A stretch of 64,000 bases of DNA from Oxytricha trifallax (GCA_000711775.1 ARYC01001327.1:1-64000), one strand, 5' to 3'. Counted from the first letter of the stretch, positions 1-11,689 are shown. The notes: a model not told the origin generated them from the letters alone. A program made the numbers and translations.

Positions 1-3000
1 AGGAGCCCAAATTTAGTAGATTTGCTTAATTCCAGGTCATCTCATGAATTTCCTTGACTCTCTCCCGCTGCCTTGAAAACCCTAAAAATTGATGTTTAAC
101 ATACTTGCTATTCAATTCTTAAAATAAAGCTTGAAATGCCTGTAACTTTGCGCGTTTTTAAGATAAATTAATTCTGATTTTATATTCGTGTTCAGCGATG
201 TCTAAATGAGTAGGATGGTTATTTTCGGGTGTTTTTGGTAAAAATTAATTGCAAGTTGAGTTTTGCCGGGGAAAGGTTTCGGCCCTGGACAAAATTTTTG
301 AAAAGCCAAAAATGGACAAAATGACGCCCCTATAACTTTTAAAAATGACTATGTATCTAATGTTCCGGTGTCACACTCTTGTTCAGGAGCCCAAATTTAG
401 TGGATTTGCTTAATTCCAGGTCATCTCATGAATTTCCGTGACCGTCTCCCGCTGCCTTGAAAACCCAAAAAATTGATGTTTAACATTCTTGCTCATCAAT
501 TCCTAGAATAAATCTTGTAATGCCTGTATCTTTGCGCGTTTTCAAGATAAATTAATTCTGATTTTTGATTCGTGTTCAGCGAGGTCTAAATGGCTAGGAT
601 CGTTATTTTCGAGTGTTTTTGGGAAATATAAATTGCAAGTTGAGTTTTGCCGGGGAGGAAAGGTTCGGCCCTGGACACAATTTTTGAAAACCCAAAAATG
701 GACAAAATGACCCCCCTATAACTTTTGAAAATGACTATATATATGGTGTTCCCATGTCACACTCTTGTTCAGGAGCCCAAATTTAGTGGATTTGCTTAAT
801 TCCAGGTCATCTCATGAATTTCCGTGTGACCCTTTCCCGCTGCCTTGAAAACCCTAAAATTTGATGTTTAATATAGTTGCTCATTAATTTCTATAATAAA
901 ACTTGAAATGGCTGTATCTTTGCGCGTATTTAAAATAAATTAATTCTGATTTTATTTTCGTGTTCAGCGAGGTTTAAATGACCAGAATCGTTATTTCCGG
1001 GAGTTTTTGGGAAATATAAATTGCAAGTTGAGTTTTGCCGGGGAAAGGTTCGGCTCCAGGGCCAAATTTTTAAAATCAAAAAATGGACAAATTGACCCCC
1101 TATAACTTTTGAAAATGACTATATATCCGGTGTCCCGGTGTCACACTCTTGATCAGGAGCCCAAATTTAGTGGATTTGCTTAATTCCAGGTCACCTCATG
1201 AATAATCTTGACTCTCTCCCGCTGCCTTGAAAACCCTAAAAATTGATGTTTAACATACTTGCTATTCAATTCTTAAAATAAAGCTTGAAAATGCCTGTAT
1301 CTTTGCGCGTTTTTAAGATAAACTAATTCTGATTTTATATTCGTGTTCAGCGAGGTCTAAATGAGTAGGATCGTAATTTTCCCGTGTTTTTGGGAAATAT
1401 AAATTGCAAGTTGAGTTTTGCCGGGGAAAGGTTCGTCCCTGGACAAATTTTTGATAAGCCAAAAATGGACAAAATGACCTCACTATAACTTTTGAAAATG
1501 ACTATATATCTGGTGTTCCGGTGTCACACTCTTGTATCAGACCCAAATTTAGTGGATTTGCTTAATTCCAGGTCATCTCATGAATTTCCGTGACCCTCTC
1601 CCGCTGCCGTGAAAACCCTAAAAATTGATGTTTAACATACTTGCTCATCAATTCCTATAATAAAGCTTGAAATGCCTGTATCTTTGCGCGTTCTTAAGAT
1701 AAATTAATTCTGATTTTATATTCGTGTTCAGCGAGGTCTAAATGATCAGGATCGTTATTTTCGGGTGTTTTTGGGAAATATAAATTGCAAGTTGAGTTTT
1801 GCCGGGGAGAGGTTCGGCCCTGGACAAATTTTTGAAAAACCAAAAATGGACAAAATGACCCCCCTATAACTTATGAAAATGACTATATATCTGATGTTCC
1901 GGTGTCACAGTCTTGTTCAGGAGCCCAAATTTAGTGGATTTGCTTAATTCCAGGTCATCTCATGAATTTCCGTGACCCTCTCCCGCTGCCTTGAAAACCC
2001 TAAAAATTGATGTCTAACATACTTGCTCATCAATTCCTATAATAAAGCTTGAAATGTCTGTATCTTTGCGCGTTTTTAAGATAAATTAATTCTGATTTTA
2101 TATTCGTGTTCAGCGAGGTCTAAATGAGTAGGATCGTTATTTTCGGGTTGTTTTTGGGAAATATAAATTGCAAGTTGAGTTTTGCCGGGGAAAGGTTCGG
2201 CCCTGGACACAATTTTTGAAAAGCCAAAAATGGACGTAATGACCCCCCTATAACTTTTGAAAATGACTATATATCTGGTGTTCCGGTGTCACACTCTTGT
2301 TAAGGAGCCCAAATTTAGTGGTTTTGCTTAATTCCAGGTCATCTCATGAATTTCCGTGACCCTCTCCCGCTGCCTTGAAAACCCTAAAAATTGATGTTTA
2401 ACATACTTGCTCATCAATTCCTATAATAAAGCTTGAAATGCCTGTATCTTTGCGCGTTCTTAAGATAAATTAATTCTGATTTTATATTCGTGTTCAGCGA
2501 GGTCTAAATGATCAGGATCGTTATTTTCGGGTGTTTTTGGGAAATATAAATTGCAAGTTGAGTTTTGCCGGGGAAAGGTTCGGCCCTGGACACAATTTTT
2601 GAAAAGCCAAAAATGGACGTAATGACCCCCCTATAACTTTTGAAAATGACTATATATCTGGTGTTCCGGTGTCACACTCTTGTTAAGGAGCCCAAATTTA
2701 GTGGTTTTGCTTAATTCCAGGTCATCTCATGAATTTCCGTGACCCTCTCCCGCTGCCTTGAAAACCCTAAAAATTGATGTTTAACATACTTGCTATTCAA
2801 TTCTTAAAATAAAGCTTGAAATGCCTGTAACTTTGCGCGTTTTTAAGATAAATTAATTCTGATTTTATATTCGTGTTCAGCGAGGTAAAAATGACCAGAA
2901 TCGTTAATTTCGGGTGTTTTTAGGAAAAATAATTGCAAGTTGAGTTTTGCCGGGGAAAGTTCGGCCCTGGACAAAATTTTTGAAAAGCCAAAAATGGACA

Positions 3001-6000
3001 AAATGACGCCCCTATAACTTTTAAAAATGACTATGTATCTAATGTTCCGGTGTCACACTCTTGTTCAGGAGCCCAAATTTAGTGGATTTGCTTAATTCCA
3101 GGTCATCTCATGAATTTCCGTGACCCTCTCCCGCTGCCTTGAAAACCCTAAAAATTGATGTCTAACATACTTGCTCATCAATTCCTATAATAAAGCTTGA
3201 AATGTCTGTATCTTTGCGCGTTTTTAAGATAAATTAATTCTGATTTTATATTCGTGTTCAGCGAGGTCTAAATGAGTAGGATCGTTATTTTCCCGTGTTT
3301 TTGGAAATATAAATTGCAAGTTGAGTTTTGCCGGGGAAAGGTTCGGCCCTGGACAAAATTTTTGAAAAGCCAAAAATGGACAAAATGACGCCCCTATAAC
3401 TTTTAAAAATGACTATGTATCTAATGTTCCGGTGTCACACTCTTGTTCAGGAGCCCAAATTTAGTGGATTTGCTTAATTCCAGGTCATCTCATGAATTTC
3501 CGTGACCCTCTCCCGCTGCCTTGAAAACCCTAAAAATTGATGTCTAACATACTTGCTAATCAATTCCTAAAATAAAGCTTGAAATGCCTGTAACTTTGCG
3601 CGTTTTTAAGATAAATTAATTCTGATTTTATATTCGTGTTCAGCGAGGTCTAAATGAGTAGGATCGTTATTTTCGGGTGTTTTTGGGAAAAATAAATTGC
3701 AAGTTGAGTTTTGCCGGGGAAAGGTTCGGCCCTGGACACAATTTTTGAAAACCCAAAAATGGACAAAATGACCCCCCTATAACTTTTGAAAATGACTATA
3801 TATATGGTGTTCCCATGTCACACTCTTGTTCAGGAGCCCAAATTTAGTGGATTTGCTTAATTCCAGGTCATCTCATGAATTTCCGTGACCCTCTCCCGCT
3901 GCCTTGAAAACCCTAAAAATTGATGTTTAACATACTTGCTCATCAATTCCTAGAATAAAGCTTGAAATGCCTGTATCTTTGCGCGTTTTCAAGATAAATT
4001 AATTCTGATTTTATATTCGTGTTCAGCGAGGTCTAAATGGCTAGGATCGTTATTTTCGAGTGTTTTTGGGAAATATAAATTGCAAGTTGAGTTTTGCCGG
4101 GGAAAGGTTCGGCCCTGGACAAAATTTTTGAAAAGCCAAAAATGGACAAAATGACCCCCCTATAACTTTTGAAAATGACTATATATCTGGTGTTCCGGTG
4201 TCACACTCTTGTTCAGGAGCCCAAATTTAGTGGATTTGCTTAATTCCAGGTCATCTCATGAATTTCCGTGACCCTCTCCCGCTGCCTTGAAAACCCTAAA
4301 AATTGATGTTTAACATACTTGCTATTCAATTCTTAAAATAAAGCTTGAAATGCCTGTAACTTTGCGCGTTTTTAAGATAAATTAATTCTGATTTTATATT
4401 CGTGTTCAGCGATGTCTAAATGAGTAGGATGGTTATTTTCGGGTGTTTTTGGTAAAAATTAATTGCAAGTTGAGTTTTGCCGGGGAAAGGTTCGGCCCTG
4501 GACAAAATTTTTGAAAAGCCAAAAATGGACAAAATGACGCCCCTATAACTTTTGAAAATGACTATATATCTGGTGTTCCGGTGTCACACTCTTGTTCAGG
4601 AGCCCAAATTTAGTGGATTTGCTTAATTCCAGGTCATCTCATGAATTTCCGTGACCCTCTCCCGCTGCCTTGAAAACCCTAAAAATTGATGTTTAACATA
4701 CTTGCTCATCAATTCCTATAATAAAGCTTGAAATGCCTGTATCTTTGCGCGTTTTTAAGATAAATTAATTCTGATTTTATATTCGTGTTCAGCGAGGTCT
4801 AAATGAGTAGGATCGTTATTTTCGGGTGTTTTTGGTAAATATAAATTGCAAGTTGAGTTTTGCCGGGGAAAGGTTCGGCCCTGGACAAATTTTTGAAAAT
4901 CCAAAAATGGACAAAATGACGCCCCAATAACTTTTGAAAATGAATATATATCTGGTGTTCCGGTGTCACACTCTTGTTCAGGAGCCCAAATTTAGTGGAT
5001 TTGCTTAATTCCAGGTCATCTCATGAATTTCCGTGACCCTCTCCCGCTGCATTGAAAACCCTAAAAATTGATGTTTAACATACTTGCTCATCAATTCCAA
5101 GAATGAAGCTTGAAATGCCTGTATCTTTGCGCGTTTTAAAGATAAATTTATTCTGATTTTATATTCGTGTTCAGCGAGGTCTAAATGGCTAGCATCGTTA
5201 TTTTCGAGTGTTTTTGGGAAATATAAATTGCAAGTTGAGTTTTGCCGGGGAAAGGTTCGGCCCTGGACAAAATTTTTGAAAAGCCAAAAATGGACAAAAT
5301 GACGCCCCTATAACTTTTGAAAATGACTATATATCTGGTGTTCCGGTGTCACACTCTTGTTCAGGAGCCCAAATTTAGTGGATTTGCTTAATTCCAGGTC
5401 ATCTCATGAATTTCCGTGACCCTCTCCCGCTGCCTTGAAAACCCTAAAAATTGATGTCTAACATACTTGCTCATCAATTCCTATAATAAAGCTTGAAATG
5501 TCTGTATCTTTGCGCGTTTTTAAGATAAATTAATTCTGATTTTATATTCGTGTTCAGCGAGGTCTAAATGAGTAGGATCGTTATTTTCGGGTGTTTTTGG
5601 GAAATATAAATTGCAAGTTGAGTTTTGCCGGGGAAAGGTTCGGCCCTGGACAAAATTTTTGAAAAGCCAAAAAATGGACAAAATGACCCCCCTATAACTT
5701 TTGAAAATGACTATATATCTGGTGTTCCGGTGTCACACTCTTGATCAGGAGCCCAAATATAGTGGATTTGCTTAATTCCAGGTCACCTCATGATATTCCT
5801 TGACTCTCTCCCGCTGCCATGAAAACCCTAAAAATTGATGTTTAACATACTCCCTCATCAGTTCTTATAATAAAACTTCAAATGCCTGCATATTTTCGCG
5901 TTTTAAAGAAAAATCTATTCCGATTTTATATTTGTGTTAAGCGATGTCTAAATGACCAGAATTGATATTTTCCGGAGTTTTTGGGATATATAAATTGCAA

Positions 6001-6582
6001 GTTGAGTTTTGCCGGGAAAAGGTTCGGCCCTGGACAAAATTTTTGAAAAGCCAAAAATGGACAAAATGACGCCCCTATAACTTTTGAAAATGACTATATA
6101 TCTGGTGTTCCGGTGTCACACTCTTGATCAGGAGCCCAAATATAGTGGATTTGCTTAATTCCAGGTCACCTCATGATATTCCTTGACTCTCTCCCGCTGC
6201 CATGAAAACCCTAAAAATTGATGTTTAACATACTCCCTCATCAGTTCTTATAATAAAACTTCAAATGCCTGCATATTTTCGCGTTTTAAAGAAAAATCTA
6301 TTCCGATTTTATATTTGTGTTAAGCGATGTCTAAATGACCAGAATTGATATTTTCCGGAGTTTTTGGGATATATAAATTGCAAGTTGAGTTTTGCCGGGA
6401 AAAGGTTCGGCCCTGGACAAAATTTTTGAAAAGCCAAAAATGGACAAAATGACGCCCCTATAACTTTGAAAATGACTATATATATGATGTTCCGGTGTCA
6501 CACTCTTGATCAGGAGCCCAAATTTAGTGGATTTGCTTAATTCCAGGTCACCTCATGAATATCCTTGAACCTCTCCCATTTG
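1..6582. repeat. 380-bp-class tandem satellite array
   Basis: Seventeen head-to-tail units plus a 70-bp partial unit, average 383 bp. Unit starts (AGGAGCCCAAATTTAG) lie at about 1, 385, 771, 1155 and so on to 5747, 6130 and 6512. Every unit carries the same landmarks: CTCCCGCTGCCTTGAAAACC, GTATCTTTGCGCGTTTTTAA, and TTGCCGGGGAAAGGTTCGG. Units differ by scattered substitutions and small indels. The array runs off the left edge of the window and stops abruptly in the 18th unit near 6582. No unit has a plausible reading frame. Oxytricha germline DNA is known to carry a satellite of about this unit size; the match here is by size and context only. Confidence 0.95.
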
Positions 6583-6918
6583 CCAGTTTTTCTTTTTAAA
6601 ATTCTGAATGTTTATTAAGAGAAGAATAATAATCAAAATATATCCTTGTAATATAAGAATTTTTGATTTTTCTTTATTGTAAAACTTATAACTTTACCTA
6701 TAAACTGATTATTATAAATTATTAATATTTAGCTACCTATTTCTCAATATAAATTGAATTAAATAGAAATATATAATATTATTGAAGCACCATTATTGTA
6801 TCAATTTACTTTTTATTTAAAGATGTTACTATAAAATTAAATTGAATCATAATTGAGACAGATGTTAAAAGATGATGAAGCATTTGACTATATTCTGCCT
6901 TCTAGTCCCCATAATAGC
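6583..6918. other. AT-rich spacer, nothing recognised
   Basis: Very AT-rich single-copy-looking DNA between the satellite edge and the E1 target-site duplication. No coding-like frame, repeat or structured element seen. Confidence 0.6.
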
Positions 6919-6921
6919 ATT

Positions 6922-7006
6922 CAAAACCCCAAAACCCCTTAGTGAGGTTTATAAGTGCTTTGATTTGTAGGGTATAGTTGGGGTCTTATTGGGGTTAGTA
7001 GAGAAA
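6922..7006. repeat. E1 left terminal inverted repeat
   Basis: 85 bp, essentially identical to the reverse complement of 10957-11041. The outermost 17 bp are two copies of the C4A4 telomeric repeat unit. Confidence 0.95.
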
Positions 7007-7023
7007 TTAGGCCAATTTGCAAA

Positions 7024-8088
7024 ATGAGAAATAGAAATTAGCGAAATTTAGTGTCTATTTATGATGAGTAATATTTAGATTTACTGTTTAAGCTTAGGTA
7101 TGGTACAAGTATTAATATATACTAAGTCAAACCAGTAATGAATTATGCTGCTATAGCAAAGCTCCTTCGCAAGAGTGCCTCAACAGTTAGGTATCATTGC
7201 TTATTGGCTGTTCAGCATTATAATTCAGGCACTTGAAAGCATCCTGCAAGAAAATAAAAGTTCTCACAGCACCATATTGACTACCTCTGCGACTCGAAGA
7301 CTTTAAAGTATTGGGCACACTTTCCACTAGACTAGCGAGCTGTGATGCTTCATCGCAAGTTTCCTGACATGCGTATCTCTCCTTAAACTATAGCCAACAT
7401 TTATAGAAGAAATGGTATTACTTTCAAGACTGTCAACAGAGTGAAGAGAGTGATTGATTTTACAGTGCCATTTTATAGTAATAATTTAAACTATATATAT
7501 GATTAAATGCAGAGAGCTATTACTAATAACATCAAGTTCATACACGCTGATGAAGCTGTGTTTACCTTCAACACCTTTATTAATAAGTCTTGGTATAAGA
7601 AGTATGATAATATAGAAGTCTATGATTAAAAAGTGAAGGTAGTCACCCATGCAATTTTAGCTGGTATAAGTGAAGATTCAGGCTTAGAGAGTTATGTTAT
7701 TCACCCTCGCTCTATTAAGCGAGAGTAGTATATAGAGTTCCTACATAAGCTGAGAGATAAATACAACGATTAAGAGATCATCCTGTTTGTTGATAACCTC
7801 TCAGTTCATAAGACTAAGGAGTCTAAGAAAGCTTATGAAGAGTTAAACATAACTCCTGTATACAACGTTCCTTATAGCCCATAATTTAATGGAATTGAAT
7901 TCTACTGGAGTTAAATCAAGACTCACTACAAGAAGCTGCTGCTGTATCATCTTATGCATGACTTGCCCATCGATACAGTAGACTTAATTCAAAGCAGCTG
8001 TAAGAGAGTGAGCGTAGATAAGACAACAGTCTGTGCGAGAGAAGGAAGAATGAATGTTTATAAATAAGTTTTAGATTTAAATGAATGA
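7024..8088 (+). CDS. TBE 42-kDa transposase (E1), one in-frame TGA
   Basis: 355 codons with TAA/TAG read as Gln, the same length as the uninterrupted E2 copy, which supports this ATG. An N-terminal helix-turn-helix-like region is followed by a DDE catalytic domain: first Asp in FIHADEAVFTFNT, second Asp in ILFVDNLSVHKT, Glu in SPQFNGIEFYW. Spacing between the second Asp and the Glu is 34 residues, the DD34E arrangement of Tc1/mariner-IS630 enzymes. It would cut and rejoin element ends; TBE transposases are known to take part in genome rearrangement in Oxytricha. Codon 71 (7234-7236) is TGA; E4 has the same TGA at the same place. The rest is one open frame ending NVYKQVLDLNE. It converges on the 22-kDa gene with a 6-nt gap. 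Confidence 0.93.
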
Positions 8089-8094
8089 ATAAGT

Positions 8095-8887
8095 TCACAT
8101 ATTAAACTAACCCATAAAGGGGTTTGGCTTTTTTTTCTTCTCCTCTTCTTATGGCTTGCTTGGGCCCATATTTCTTCTCTTTGTGCCAGCTCCTGCATCT
8201 ATGTTCATTTCTTCTGACTTTTAAACATCTTTATAAAGTCTCTTGCTCACTTCATAAATAGTCTATGACTTTCTCTCTCTGTGAACCTTCGCATGCTCTT
8301 TCATTAGGAATATACCAGTTCCAGGTTTCCCTACAAAGTTATGTGTCAAAGCTTACTAGAGAGGTATGGATGCTTCTTAAGCTCCGCAAGCCAGCTCTCG
8401 CTTATTAGAATGCCTTGCTTTTTCTAGTCTTCAGGAGAGATAGAATATCGTTTCTTATGTGCTTCTTCAATTATTTCTCTGAGATACTCCTCTTTTATTG
8501 TACCAAGAACACCAAAGAAAAAGTTCCTCTCTGGTAGTTTATTAGAGAGTGGTTTCTTGGTAGGAAGGTAAACTACCACTTCCTCATCTTACATGGCATC
8601 CTCATAAAGATTAGTGACTGAAATCTCAGGGTAGTTTGGTATTTATCTATCAACTTAATTTCATTGTTTTTGAAGGCTTTCTTCTCATCACAGAGTATCG
8701 CTCTTAGAAATTAGATTTTGGTACCTTCCATCGTTGGAAGGAATAAACCCACTATAGTATATGATTAAGTATATGTCACATGCTTACCATGCTAAGTGAG
8801 GTATCGATAGAGATCTTCCTTGCTTCTAAATCTTGAGATCATTTCTTAAGCTTCAACCCTCTTCATTGCAGTACTTATAGATTCCAT
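8095..8887 (-). CDS. TBE 22-kDa protein (E1), two exons, one frameshift
   Basis: The ATG at 8885-8887 opens MESISTAMKRVEAQEMISRF, matching E2, E3 and E4. Reading continues to near residue 86, where two extra bases relative to E4 (around 8643) shift frame. The homologous frame then runs through IPNYPEISVTNLY, LSNKLPERNFFFGVLGT and ISESWLAELKKHPYLSS. It hits TGA just inside a sequence that looks like a 26-nt intron (8331-8356); past it the frame continues as KPGTGIFLMKE to the end at MGQFNM. Function is unknown; no catalytic motif recognised. The C-terminal tail is Lys/Arg-rich. It is divergent from the 57-kDa gene. The single-exon version would be about 180 residues (22 kDa); the spliced version is about 250. 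Confidence 0.85.
8331..8356 (-). other. predicted 26-nt intron, E1 22-kDa gene
   Basis: Coding-strand sequence begins GTAAGC, ends AACTTTGTAG, phase 1. Removing it joins PYLS to RKPGTGIFLMKE in frame. The same position carries a 26-nt GT...AG stretch in E2, E3 and E4. Confidence 0.75.
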
Positions 8888-8967
8888 CCTTGTTCCTTCT
8901 CTTGTTATTGAATTTCAAATTTTAATATATAGAGTTCTGGATCCTACTGTTAAAAATCTTAGTATTA

Positions 8968-9012
8968 AATATGGGCATCTTATAGGAGGTCAACCTGGTA
9001 AGGATACGTGGA
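8968..9012 (-). promoter_or_regulatory. conserved box upstream of 22-kDa gene (E1)
   Basis: Contains ATGGGCATCTTATAGGAGG followed by TCAACC and a GGATACG-type tail. Related versions occur at 32728-32775 (E2), 55700-55767 (E3) and 59092-59137 (E4), always 80-100 bp before the 22-kDa ATG. Conservation outside coding DNA across three subfamilies suggests a promoter or 5' leader element. This role is inferred. Confidence 0.45.
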
Positions 9013-9453
9013 GAAAGCTGGCAGAAGCTGTAACAAACTTCAGAGATGGAGCTCCATTTTTATCAATTTAGTTCCATTAAATTAGTACTAAATTTGTTTA
9101 AATTTGATTAGTACCGGTACTAAATTCGTTTTAATTTAATTGGTACCAATTTAATAGTACCAAAACTTAATTAGTACCTAGTTTTAATCCAGTGAGGTTT
9201 TAATGGAAAAGTTCCAATCTGGTTTAAAACTTAATTGGTACCAGTACCAACCTGAACTTTATCTGAGTTGGTACCAGAATCAAAATTATTAAGAGTAAAA
9301 TTACGAAAATTATACTTATAAACTGAGTATAAATATGAAGTCTTAGAGCTTAGATCAAACCATCATTAATGCTGTTGCAACTCCTATATAGTCCAGATAT
9401 AGCTATAGAGGTTTTAAGAGCTTTATAATAGAAATTTAAATTTGAATTTAAAC
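9013..9453. promoter_or_regulatory. divergent intergenic region of E1 with GGTACC palindromes
   Basis: About 440 bp between the divergent 22-kDa and 57-kDa genes. It is filled with repeated AGTACT/GGTACC motifs such as TTAGTACCGGTACTAAATT, TTGGTACCAA and GGTACCAGTACCAA. E4 has the same set. A weak ATG at 9335 could extend the 57-kDa gene, but its frame ends at TGA before 9454. Confidence 0.5.
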
Positions 9454-10902
9454 ATGGCGGTCAACTTAAATCGTAGAGCAGAACTTTTAGGAGCAGGTCA
9501 ATCAATGCTCAACTTTGGCTCCACTAAAAAGCCTGAAATCATTTATGTTGAGAGGGAGGTAAAGCTAAGAGCTCTTGAATTTGAAGCAGAGGTTTTTATC
9601 ATAGAAGTATTAAACCAGAGGGAGAGCGCAGAGATAGGGGTTTAAACTTAAATTGATTATGTTGAGGAGCTAAAAGAACAGCAACCAATCGAAAAGATAA
9701 AAACATTTTTATGTTAAGACTGTTAGAATCATTTCTCAACAGAACAAAGCTTGAAGAGACACCTTAAAGAGGTACACTCTGGCAAAGCCAAGATATATTT
9801 CAAGCATGAGAAAGTGGATGGAAGGTACTAATGCACAACTTGTAATAAGTCTTATACTCACTCTGCAAAAGTTAAGAAGCACATGCAAAAGCATCACCTC
9901 AGTGAATTCTTGATTTAAGATTAAGAGACACAAAAACTTGTGCCAGCTAAAAGAAAATCAAATACTCTCGAATCTTAAAGAGAGTTACAGGAGAAGCTCA
10001 AGAGACAGAAAAGATAAGAATCGATGAACTAACCTGCAGGCAATACAATTCTAGCATGCTTCCAAGCAAAAGCTATGAGCATTCCTGCATTGAATGCAAT
10101 TAATCTAAGTGGTTGTATTGAGAATTACTTGCATATAAGTGTTCCTAACAAAGCAAAGCTTATAGTGGTTGATGAGTATGCATACAAGGTGTACCCTTTC
10201 AGCTATCTCCTTAAGAACGAGCAATACTAAAATGAGTTTGCTAACGAATATATGATTCTTAGAGAGGCATAGAGAAAAGATTGCAAGAACTTGCTTAAGC
10301 TAGATGGTGTTAATTTAAGCTATGGTTTTATCGCACTGAGACTTAAGAAATGTGAAATGACTCTGAGAGATTATTTATATCATAACAGATACCCAGATGA
10401 TTTGAATGATATACTATCAGATATGATATAGGGTGTCAAGGAGTTGCATGAACTTGGATATGTTCATAGAGATTTGAAACCTGAAAATGTAATGCTGAAC
10501 CTCTGCCCTTTAGAAGTCGTAGTTATCGATTTCAATAGAGCCTTAAGATAAGAGATAGTAACTTTAGCAAAGGTTCTTGGCACTCCTGGCTACTTCCCAA
10601 TAAGAGAGAAGTGGACGAATGGATCAGTTTAGTGGGATGTATGGGCAGTAGCTGCTATAATTTTAGAGAGTGACATGGAATGCATGTCTTACTATGGTAC
10701 CAAATAAGAGAAATAATCAATAAGTTTAGCGAGTAAGCATATAAATCAGGACGATATCTGCAAAGAAATCAAACAGATTGTAGACATGATAATTGTAAGA
10801 GCACCATCATATCCAAGATAATCCTTAGACGATATACTTGAACCACTATAGAGAGCAAAATTCAAGAGATACAATAAAGACAAGCAGATAAAATTTGTTT
10901 GA
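9454..10902 (+). CDS. TBE 57-kDa zinc-finger/kinase-like protein (E1), open
   Basis: 482 residues with no TGA when TAA/TAG encode Gln. Two C2H2 zinc fingers: C87/C90 with H103/H108, and C127/C130 with H143/H147. A basic Gln-rich linker follows, then a protein-kinase-like domain. VAIK-like lysine is in YAYKVYPF (about 245), catalytic loop HRDLKPENVM at 338-347, and DFN instead of DFG at 359-361. GTPGYFP stands where the activation-segment end is expected (376-382), followed by QWDVWA. The finger plus kinase pairing is the known TBE third gene; its role is not established. Because DFG is DFN, activity is uncertain, although HRD and the metal-binding Asp remain. Start at 9454 (MAVNLNRR) chosen because the same ATG and context occur in E4. 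The stop (KQIKFV then TGA) lies about 55 bp before the right terminal repeat. Confidence 0.92.
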
Positions 10903-10956
10903 GTTAAATCGCCTAATAATCATTAAATATACTTAAAATTCACATAAAACCTGCAC

Positions 10957-11041
10957 TTTCTCTACTAACCCCAATAAGACCCCAACTATACCCTACAAAT
11001 CAAAGCACTTATAAACCTCACTAAGGGGTTTTGGGGTTTTG
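10957..11041. repeat. E1 right terminal inverted repeat
   Basis: Partner of 6922-7006; ends GGGGTTTTGGGGTTTTG and is followed by the ATT duplication. Confidence 0.95.
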
Positions 11042-11044
11042 ATT

Positions 11045-11689
11045 GTTAGGAAAATAACTTGCTTGTCTTAATCCATAAGTTACAATTACTTTCACTCTGC
11101 CTAAGAGAAGATGAATTCTTAAATTTCAGATAACTTGATTTGTCTGTGTAAATAAAATTCTCTCCCCAAATACTCTATTAAATTACGGTGTAAATTCTTA
11201 TTAGCTGGTGTTTCATCGGGCTTAGATCAACACCCATAGATGAATTGCTTAATCAATTAAGCGAACTTGTTAATTAATATTAGGTATTATTGTAAAAAAA
11301 TGAATTGTTTTTATTTCAGCTTATATTCAAATGAATATAACCATTAGCACTAAAGTTTGTGTTATCGTAAACCTTTTATTACTATGCATTCTAAGAATAT
11401 TAGTTTTCACTCTCAATCAATTCCCTAGGAATCAGTAATATAACTAAATTGACATATACAGCAGCTGATATGCAAGTGCTTCAGATATTTGTCAGTATCA
11501 CAGAGGATATTTGCAGTTCTGTCAAGTTTCCTTTTTAAGCAAACGAGTCTTCTCATATAAATTACACCATTAATATGCTCTCATGAATATAACTATAGTT
11601 AGCAAATATACTATTATTATGATATTATTAAAATCAATTATAAATATTATTATTTTTTTTGAAATAAATAGTACGAATTAGATGACTAA
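11045..11689. other. AT-rich DNA, no gene recognised
   Basis: Low-GC sequence right of E1. No terminal repeats or convincing reading frame. Confidence 0.5.

Larger units (their letters stand above)
6922..11041 (+). mobile_element. TBE transposon E1, complete, 4120 bp
   Basis: Starts with CAAAACCCCAAAACCCC and ends with its exact reverse complement. Terminal inverted repeats are about 85 bp (6922-7006 and 10957-11041). It is flanked by ATT at 6919-6921 and 11042-11044, the 3-bp ANT duplication typical of TBEs. Three genes are present in TBE order: transposase (+), 22-kDa protein (-) and zinc-finger/kinase protein (+). TBEs are Tc1/mariner-IS630-type DNA transposons restricted to the germline nucleus and excised during macronuclear development. 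Breaks seen: one TGA in the transposase and one frameshift in the 22-kDa gene; the 57-kDa gene is open throughout. Confidence 0.97.

Noticed and set aside
8760-8800. A possible 35-36-nt intron in the 22-kDa gene of E1-E4 (GTAA...TATAG before VGLFLP)
   Set aside because: In E1, E2 and E4 it is exactly 36 nt, in frame and free of TGA, reading protein-like sequence (QGNELIVANLDYV in E2). E4 lacks the AG end. In E3 the net length change with a nearby deletion is a multiple of three. It is better read as coding.
9442-9453. Start of the E1 57-kDa gene four codons upstream at a TTG
   Set aside because: No reason to use a non-ATG start; the ATG at 9454 is conserved in E4.
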